From: Liolophura sinensis
Taxonomy: Eukaryota > Mollusca > Polyplacophora > Chitonida > Chitonidae
Direction: 5' to 3'
Assembly: GCF_032854445.1 (NCBI RefSeq)
Contig: NC_088307.1
Coordinates: 27,382,547-27,446,546, forward strand
Length of the DNA: 64,000 bases
Position numbers and translations under genes: made by a program. Each line of letters begins with the position of its first letter. Position 1 is the first letter of the stretch. Below the pieces are notes generated by a model. That model was not told the DNA's origin and did no database searches. It saw nothing but the letters and a program-made list of their open reading frames with translations. Below, piece after piece: positions 57,838-64,000 of this stretch.

Positions 57838-58735
57838 CACTGTCCTGTGTAACATACCTGTACTGATCATACTACATGTAACAATGCTAAATCACAGAGG
57901 CACACTGTGCCCTGTGTAACATACCATGATAGAGGTACAGTGTGCCCTGTGTAACATACCATAGAGGTACACCGTGCCCTAAGTAACATACCGGTACTGA
58001 TTATACTACATTTAGCAATGTTAAATTACAGAGGTATACTGTGTCCTGTGTAACATACCGGTACTGATTATACTACATGCAGCAATGCTAAATCTTAGAG
58101 GTACACTGAGCACTGTGTAACATACCGGTACTGGTTATACTACATGTAGCAATGCTAAATTACAGAGGTATACAGAGCACTGTGTAACATACTGGCACTG
58201 ATTATACTACATGTAGCAATACTAAATCATAGAGGTATACTGAGCCCTGTGTAACATATCATAGGGGTACACTGTGCCCTGTGTAACATACCATAGAGGT
58301 ACACTGTGCCCTGTGTAACATACCATAGAGGTACACCGTGCCCTGTGTAACATAACATAGAGGCACACTGTGCCCTGTGTAACACACAGATACCGATTAT
58401 ACTATAAGTGGGTTTCTCCCGGGCTCTGCGCGGTTTCAACCAACCATAATGCTGGCCGCCGTCGTACGGCGTAAAACACCAATCAAAAAAAAAAATTATA
58501 CTACATGCAGTAGTGCTAAAACATGCAGGTGCACTGTGCCCTGTGTAACATATCATAGGGGTACACTGTGCCCTGTGTAACATGCCATAGAGGTACACTG
58601 GGCTCTGTGTAACATACCACAGAGGTACACTGTTCCCTGTGTAACATACCGGTACTGATTATAGACGTATACCGTGCCCTGTGTAACATACCGGTATTGA
58701 TTACAGAGGTACACTGTGCCCTGTGTAACACACCG
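57838..58735. repeat. Compound tandem array (AGAGGTACACTGTGCCCTGTGTAACATACC)
   Basis: Short units of about 32-34 bp (AGAGGTACACTGTGCCCTGT, GTAACATACCAT) alternate with longer ones that add GGTACTGATTATACTACATG and TAGCAATGCTAAATCA. Interrupted by a SINE at 58405. Confidence 0.93.
58405..58495 (+). mobile_element. SINE family A, 5'-truncated, inserted in the array
   Basis: CTCCCGGGCTCTGCGCGGTT ... GCGTAAAACACCAATC then an A-run. Flanked by TTATACTA at 58397-58404 and 58496-58503: a target duplication made from array sequence. Confidence 0.88.
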
Positions 58736-58903
58736 TTACTGATTGTTACAACATTTTATAAGCCATACTGAAGTTGAATACTACTTATGTTCGATGTCTT
58801 TAACGAGTATGGTTTCTATCCTGTATCTGTATTGCACCTATAATTGTAATGCTGACATGTCTAGGATGTGTACCATCAAAAGCGATTGGACGGATGTGAA
58901 ATA

Positions 58904-60363
58904 AACTGACGGCCAAAAGACACTTTATTATTGCTTGAGTTAAATTTAACCAGCCTTTTCAGCAAATAATACCAAATTATTGTAGGGAAACATTGTACGA
59001 AGCACATTCCCATGTGCGACAATCGTCGTGTACGCCCATACGAAGCCGTTTTGAGACAAAGAAGAAAGTTGAAAAATCACGTGACCAATGGGTGGCCGGA
59101 AGTGCACATGTAATAAGTGTATAAAAACGTTACACACAGTGTGCTGGACTTGCACACTGAAAACCACCAAAGTAATGTCTCGATTGCCTCCAGAACAACG
59201 CGAGAGGGCCCTGGGTATGGTATCCATGGGATATGCTGGGACCTATCCATTCCCACATTGCTAGGGCCTTCGCCTGCTCTCGTGGAACTGTATCAAAGCT
59301 GATGCAACGTTACAGACAGACAGGGCAGACATCGGACAGGCCAAGAACAGGCAAGCCTAGGGTAAGTACGCCCTGAGAAGACGGGTACCTGCGCACCTTA
59401 CACCAGAGGAACCGCTTCCTGACAGTGACGTCATCATCAATCAATGCTTTAGGTCACCTGGTCAGTCGGCAAACCGAGTCCAGGAGATTCATGGCTCACG
59501 GAATTAGGGCCTATCGGCCATTCAGAGGACAGTTGTTGTTTTCACAGATGAAAGCCGCTTCTGCCTGTTCCGAGACGAAGGCAGACAGCGAGTTCACCGT
59601 CGAAGAGGCGATCGAACGGCTACATCACGCGTCCAGGAAGTGATACCGTTTGGTGGCTGCAGCGTGATGGTGTGGGGTGGGATTTGTGGAGAGGAACGGA
59701 CACCACGGGTCATCATCTACGGGAACCTAACAGCTCAACCTTACGTGGATGAAATTCTACGCCCTGTTGTCCTGTCATTCGTTCAACAGCAGCCACGTTG
59801 TGTCCTGTACAAGCATGACAACGACAGACCCCATACAGCTCGAGTTATGCAGAACTTCCTGGACGGCATCAACTTCAACGTCTTGCCTTGGCCTGCAGGT
59901 TCCCAGACATGTCCTCCATAGAACACTTTTGGGATATCATGGGTCATCGAGTAAGACGGCGACACCTTTCACCCAACCTACAATTACTGGCATTCGCTAT
60001 TTAAGATGAATAGCAAGGAATCCCACGTCATCTCATCAGACGACTGACTTTTTCTATGCGTCGGAAAATTTTTGTATGCATCGATAGGCGATATTGACTT
60101 GTTTTGATATTGACTGATTTGAAAATAATCAACTTTTTGTATACTCTGCCCATTGTTAACCAAGATGGAATGGCTATTTTTCTACCCCTGCTCTATTTAT
60201 TCACTTGCAAAATGATTTGAGAGCTGCTTTGTCCGTTCTTACTCAAGACTTTCAATATCTAAAGTCATTGGTCGTATCAGTATATTAACCTTCAGTCATC
60301 CTGTTTTTGCTTTGGTAAAATAAATTGACGAACTCTTTGTAAAATTTCTTTTGGCCGTCAGTT
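58904..60363 (+). mobile_element. Tc1-like DNA transposon, decayed
   Basis: Inverted ends AACTGACGGCCAAAAG (left) and CTTTTGGCCGTCAGTT (right), flanked by TA on both sides (58902-58903, 60364-60365). Contains a broken DD34E transposase gene. 1460 bp, slightly short for the family, in line with an internal deletion. Confidence 0.92.
59175..60004 (+). pseudogene. Tc1-type transposase, broken
   Basis: Begins MSRLPPEQRERALGMVSMGY, the N-terminal DNA-binding helix region, but hits an in-frame TAG within 32 codons. Pieces of the GCSRGT-like and RQTGQTSDRPRTGKPR regions follow in shifted frames. The catalytic part has D at 59547 (FTDESRF), D at 59817 (KHDNDRPHTA) and E at 59921 (SSIEHFWD), with one frameshift between the last two; allowing for it, the spacing is DD34E. 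About 100 bp before the first D (linker after RAYRPFRG) seem to be missing. Confidence 0.88.
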
Positions 60364-61210
60364 TAAAATGAAAACAATTCTATTTGTGATTTAGAATATG
60401 TTTATTTATTTAAGGGATAAATGCATTCTACATGTACGATTATCAAAATTAGAAGACACATATATAAACACATCTTTATATTTACCGGCCACGGGTAGCC
60501 TGAAACATTGAAATTAAACACAAATTACACGCATTTGTAGGTGGAACGACATATCTGGTCTCGTCCACTATGTTAAAAGCCATTGACTACATGGTGTTGA
60601 CACACACACAGAAGCAGTGAACAGAAGAAAGCACGTGTCATGCATAGATTTCTACGTCTAGAGTCGTGTTCAAGTAACAAATCGCAGGGCAGATTGTAAT
60701 CCTCCTCGCAAATCGATTAAATGGTTTTGAATAGACTCCAGGTATAGCACTGATAAAACTTCCTAACCACCTCGATTCCTCCCATATAGGCCTATTTTCA
60801 TGCAGGTAGGACGAGCGCAACCAGATTTTTAATCATGCGACAACCCCATTTGTGGGTATTTAGGGACACCTTTTGAAAATTCTAATCAAGTCTTTTTCTC
60901 CTGATCGAAAACACACCAGACTCGGGATCTTTACGGTACTTTCACAGGTATATGAATGGATGAGGCAGACGGGCATTTATTGGGCGACGAAGTAAAGAGT
61001 TTAAGGTCTTCGCTTGTCGGCTCGTTCGCCCTTAATGTTGTTGTTGTAACCCAGTTACTGCTGAGCAATAGGTCACAGATTCGAAACCAACTCTCGCTAT
61101 ATCCATTAGTCAGGCAGTGCTTGACGGACAGTTTGCTCTTAGCGCTTCTTTACCGCTGCCCATAAAGTTGATCACCGCCTTATAAATGATACAAAAAATC
61201 TTGTGTTAAA
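60364..61210. other. Intergenic, nothing recognised
   Basis: No gene or array visible. Confidence 0.6.
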
Positions 61211-61545
61211 GTGAGTGACTGTTTGGATTCTTACGTCACACTTAACAATTTTTCAGTCATATGACGACCAAGGAGTCCTTAGAATCTTTGTTGCAGGACG
61301 GATTTCCACCGCTCTTTTATCTAGTGCTGCTTCACTGAGACGTCTTACCGAAGACGACTCACCTAAGCCATTATACTGATATGGATCGACCAGTCGTTGG
61401 GCTATCCTTTTAATGCTGAACGCAAAGCGAGGAAGTTACAAGTTATAAGGGGAAGTTACTTTCTCTTGTAACGTGTAAGGTTTGATCGCACCCAAGGTTG
61501 ACCTTGGATCTACCGCCCCACCAAGCCGACCGGTGGGTTAGGAAA
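61211..61545 (-). mobile_element. tRNA-derived SINE, family B, full length
   Basis: Minus-strand copy: CAATTTTTCAGTCATATGAC, GACGGATTTCCACCGCTCTT; the tRNA-like head is near 61500-61545. It abuts the presumed upstream exon boundary of the CUB sequence. Confidence 0.85.
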
Positions 61546-61631
61546 ACAAGCCTGTGCCCTTTCACCCGCGTTATTTCCCGTAATTGAACCTGTTTTTATA
61601 TTTATCCGTTAGATCTGGGCATCCGGGCACG

Positions 61632-63497
61632 ATGAAGACGGTTAAGGCCGTTTTCGTCCTTTCCTGTGTTGTCTACGTCTTTTCAGACCACCGGAAGTAC
61701 GATGTCAGAAGCGCTAACATGACGATTACGTCACCTTCCTTTCCTGAAGACTACCCAGCTGACATTTCCGTGGTGTGGAATGTTGAAATATTTAGCTTGA
61801 TGTCGTTCACAATCAACGTCACATACTTATCAATAGAAAAATCAGAGGGGTGTAAATTCGACAAGTTGCATATAAAATCGTCGGATAACGTGTCTGGTGT
61901 CACAACTCTCCTTGTGTGGGATCCTTGTGTGGAAACATCAGCCAACAGACAAATCTGACAGCATCAGTCGTAAGCTGTGGGTTTGCTGTTGAATTTGTGT
62001 CTGATCCATCAGTTCAGCACCAGAGGTTTTCCTGGAGGTCACAGGCATTCCCGTTTCTGATCATCAACTCTGTGAATCCATATAGCAAGGAAGAGCTTCC
62101 ATTGCGCACCAAACTAGATCAGGAAAGAGATCAATACCCCGCCAATCTCAACTGTAACTGGAAACTGACCGGTGTTCCCAACAAGTAGAAAACATTAAGC
62201 TTTAACCGACTGGAAATCGAGTTCTCTGGCCCCGATTGTCTGTATGACAGGATAGATGTCTGGGGTAAGAAGGGGTTAAATAACTCTCATGATGACAAAC
62301 TGTTGGCGAGACTTTGTGGATGTCATCACCCATGGACCATGGCCACTTTTTTCACAGAAGTCCGCCAATCTTTTATCACGGATAGATTGGATAGCATAGG
62401 TGGTTTTCTGATCGGCTTTAAACTGGATGCCCTGGTCTCTTGTTACCCAGTGGCAGTTTGGAAGAGTCAAGTGAAATTATATCCCCAGACAAAAGCCTTC
62501 TCTGGATTAGACATAGACGGTAGTGTGAGGCTTAGGTGGAAGTTCAGGACGCTCCCAGGATTTGCCATACAAATTCAAATAGAGGAGACTTCCCTTTACG
62601 ATATATTATATTATGATGGCCCTGACTTAACATTTCAGAAAGCGCGGATCCGGGGGAATACTGTATCTTTGGACGGGTTCCATCTTGTAGCAGTGATTGA
62701 TGTTTCCAACCCTGCCAACATGAAACATTCCATGCTTATACTGGCTTTGCTATGTATGACGGGGAAATGACACCGGCGAACCTGATTGGACCATTCTGTG
62801 ACACAAATCCTTCTTATCTGCACACTGTAGCAAATCTCTTCATCAGCTCATCTCTGTACCTGTCAGTGTTTTATGATTATACAAAGCTTTCTGTCCCTGA
62901 AAGTATGTCGATGAAATCGAAAGAACTTCTGTTTTCGATATGCACAGGATTTACCCTAAGCGAAAGATTACCACCAGTAAAATTATACACAACAAATCAC
63001 TTCTGCGTGAGGGTTAACATGACAGATTCTCTGTGGAACATCAGCATTGGATATAACGAAACCGCACACACTGCGTAAAGGTTCAAATACTACGATACTT
63101 CACAAGCAAGAGGGATATCAAGATATCTTTCACGGGGACGTTTAGCTACAGGGTCTGCAGGCGTTGGGACATCCATGATCCCTGTGACCACTCTGAATGT
63201 TCCACAGTCTCCAACCTTGAAACAAAGGAAAGATGTACCGATAGAACGTTCCTTAGAAACGAAGAAAGAGAAGTTATCATTCCTGTCTCCACCAGTAGTG
63301 GATGGCCTCAACGATACGTCCGAATTGATCTTGGTTCTGTTTCGAGTGATCAGTGTGGCTTCATTACAAAATGCTCTGCAGAAAAATGTACACATTTACA
63401 ATGCCGTGTGGTACATTGTTGCCTGAATCACCAGTACAAAAATGTGTTTATGAGCTTCCCATGCCTAAAACATCAACAGATCACTATTGGCATCTGA
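61632..63497 (+). pseudogene. Secreted CUB-domain protein, multiple frame breaks
   Basis: Starts MKTVKAVFVLSCVVYVFSD, a good signal peptide. Then a CUB-like domain (ITSPSFPEDYPADISVVWNV ... GCKFDKLHI), shifting frame near 61915 to LCGNISQQTNL; a second CUB (RDQYPANLNCNWKLTG ... PDCLYDRIDVWG ... LLARLCGC) containing TAG at 62186-62188; a third CUB-like domain (LYDILYYDGPD) with a frame change near 62735; then a cysteine-rich tail in another frame (63070-63497: CRRWDIHDPCDHSECS, CGFITKCSAEKCTHLQCR). CUB proteins are extracellular. No intron is evident over 1.8 kb, and four or more breaks argue for a pseudogene. Assembly indels are the alternative, but the laminin exons nearby are intact. Confidence 0.6.
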
Positions 63498-63951
63498 TTT
63501 ATTATCTACCTTAGGAAGGGAGTTGTCTAGATATTGTAGAACGCCATAAGAGCCTTAACGTCAAGCTATCAACTTGGATCCATGATGTTACGTTCGGACA
63601 TGAGCCATATAATATCTATTTGATGAAAGGCACTGACTTGATCTTAGCGATTTATGCTAATTTAATACACATTGATTTTGAGACCCTGATAATTGATATC
63701 AAAAGATGGGCCAAACAAAATGGAATGAAGGCTGCCACATACTCCAAGACGGCTGCTACACGTTTACCTATCACGCCATGTCCACGTCATCGCTCGCCGC
63801 TCAGGACACGTGTTCAAAACGCGGTGGCTATTTGGTCAGTATAAATACCGTAAAGGAATTACAATTGTTGAAGAAAGCCCTTTCCAGTTTTTGGTTCGAG
63901 TCGTTTTACGGCAATGGCCGTGGATTGATCTATAATGGTCTACAGAACAAG
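63498..63951 (+). pseudogene. Continuation of the CUB sequence with a C-type lectin-like domain
   Basis: After a stop, a CUB-like end (GSCLDIVERHKSLNVKLSTW ... DLILAIYANL) runs to about 63705. A frame change then leads into KWNEGCHILQDGCYTFTYHA and SLAAQDTCSKRGGYLVSINT, VKELQLL, the first half of a C-type lectin-like domain (W..GCY, A...C...GG.LVSI). It ends at AACAAG|GTAAGA, a strong splice donor (GT at 63952), so at least this part has, or had, introns. CUB plus lectin architectures occur in secreted invertebrate recognition proteins; function here is not shown. Confidence 0.55.
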
Positions 63952-64000
63952 GTAAGAGAGAGAATAGGTGGATTAAGCCCCAGGAATGTTTGTTATAAAC
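63952..64000 (+). other. Start of an intron at the window edge
   Basis: Begins GTAAGAGAGA after the lectin-like exon; truncated by the window end. Confidence 0.5.

Noticed and set aside
59425-59643. Independent small gene with MTSSSINALGHLVSRQ
   Set aside because: It is a frame-shifted piece of the broken Tc1 transposase between matching inverted ends.

Overview
The window is metazoan nuclear DNA: intron-rich, AT-rich, and packed with tRNA-derived SINEs, MITEs and minisatellites. The high-copy SINE with the 3' part CACCAATCAAATAAATAAATA and the frequent TACATGTA motif suggest a lophotrochozoan, most likely a mollusc. This is inference; no species marker is visible.

The left 38 kb is dominated by one gene on the minus strand, a laminin gamma subunit (LAMC1-like). 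I mapped eleven coding exons, from the signal-peptide exon at 38046-37665 to an exon at 234-7. All splice sites are GT/AG and every exon phase joins correctly, giving about 733 residues: signal peptide, laminin N-terminal (LN) domain, LE repeats, the laminin IV (L4) domain and the start of the next LE block. The coiled-coil half lies beyond the left edge. The introns hold the SINEs, at least four small inverted-repeat (MITE-like) families, and arrays with periods of 18, 24, 34, 43, 86, 120 and about 155 bp. Two sets of repeats copy laminin exon/intron boundaries.

From 38 to 45.6 kb there is no convincing functional gene, only a 58-bp array, a 22-bp array and an eroded, unidentified coding-like stretch (44.15-44.8 kb). 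From 45695 to 51389 lies a complete-ended LTR retrotransposon on the minus strand: twin 757-bp LTRs, target duplication CGAG, a tRNA-Pro-like primer site and a polypurine tract. Its proteins are Ty3/gypsy-like, but integrase precedes RT/RNase H, the arrangement known from Gmr1-type elements. The reverse transcriptase core is deleted and the reading frames are broken, so this copy is dead or non-autonomous. It sits inside one arm of an older MITE.

The right end (52-64 kb) contains more arrays, including one of 40-bp units alternating as an 80-bp higher-order repeat, a decayed Tc1-like DNA transposon (58904-60363), and at 61.6-63.95 kb a CUB-domain sequence followed by a C-type lectin-like domain. 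The last has a good signal peptide and a good splice donor but several frameshifts and stops, so it is probably a pseudogene.

Apart from the laminin gene, the content is mobile-element and repeat biology. The most unusual points are the inverted pol order of the retrotransposon, the tandem duplication of a laminin splice-donor region, and an 18-bp satellite that appears to have grown inside a SINE that was later split by an hAT element.
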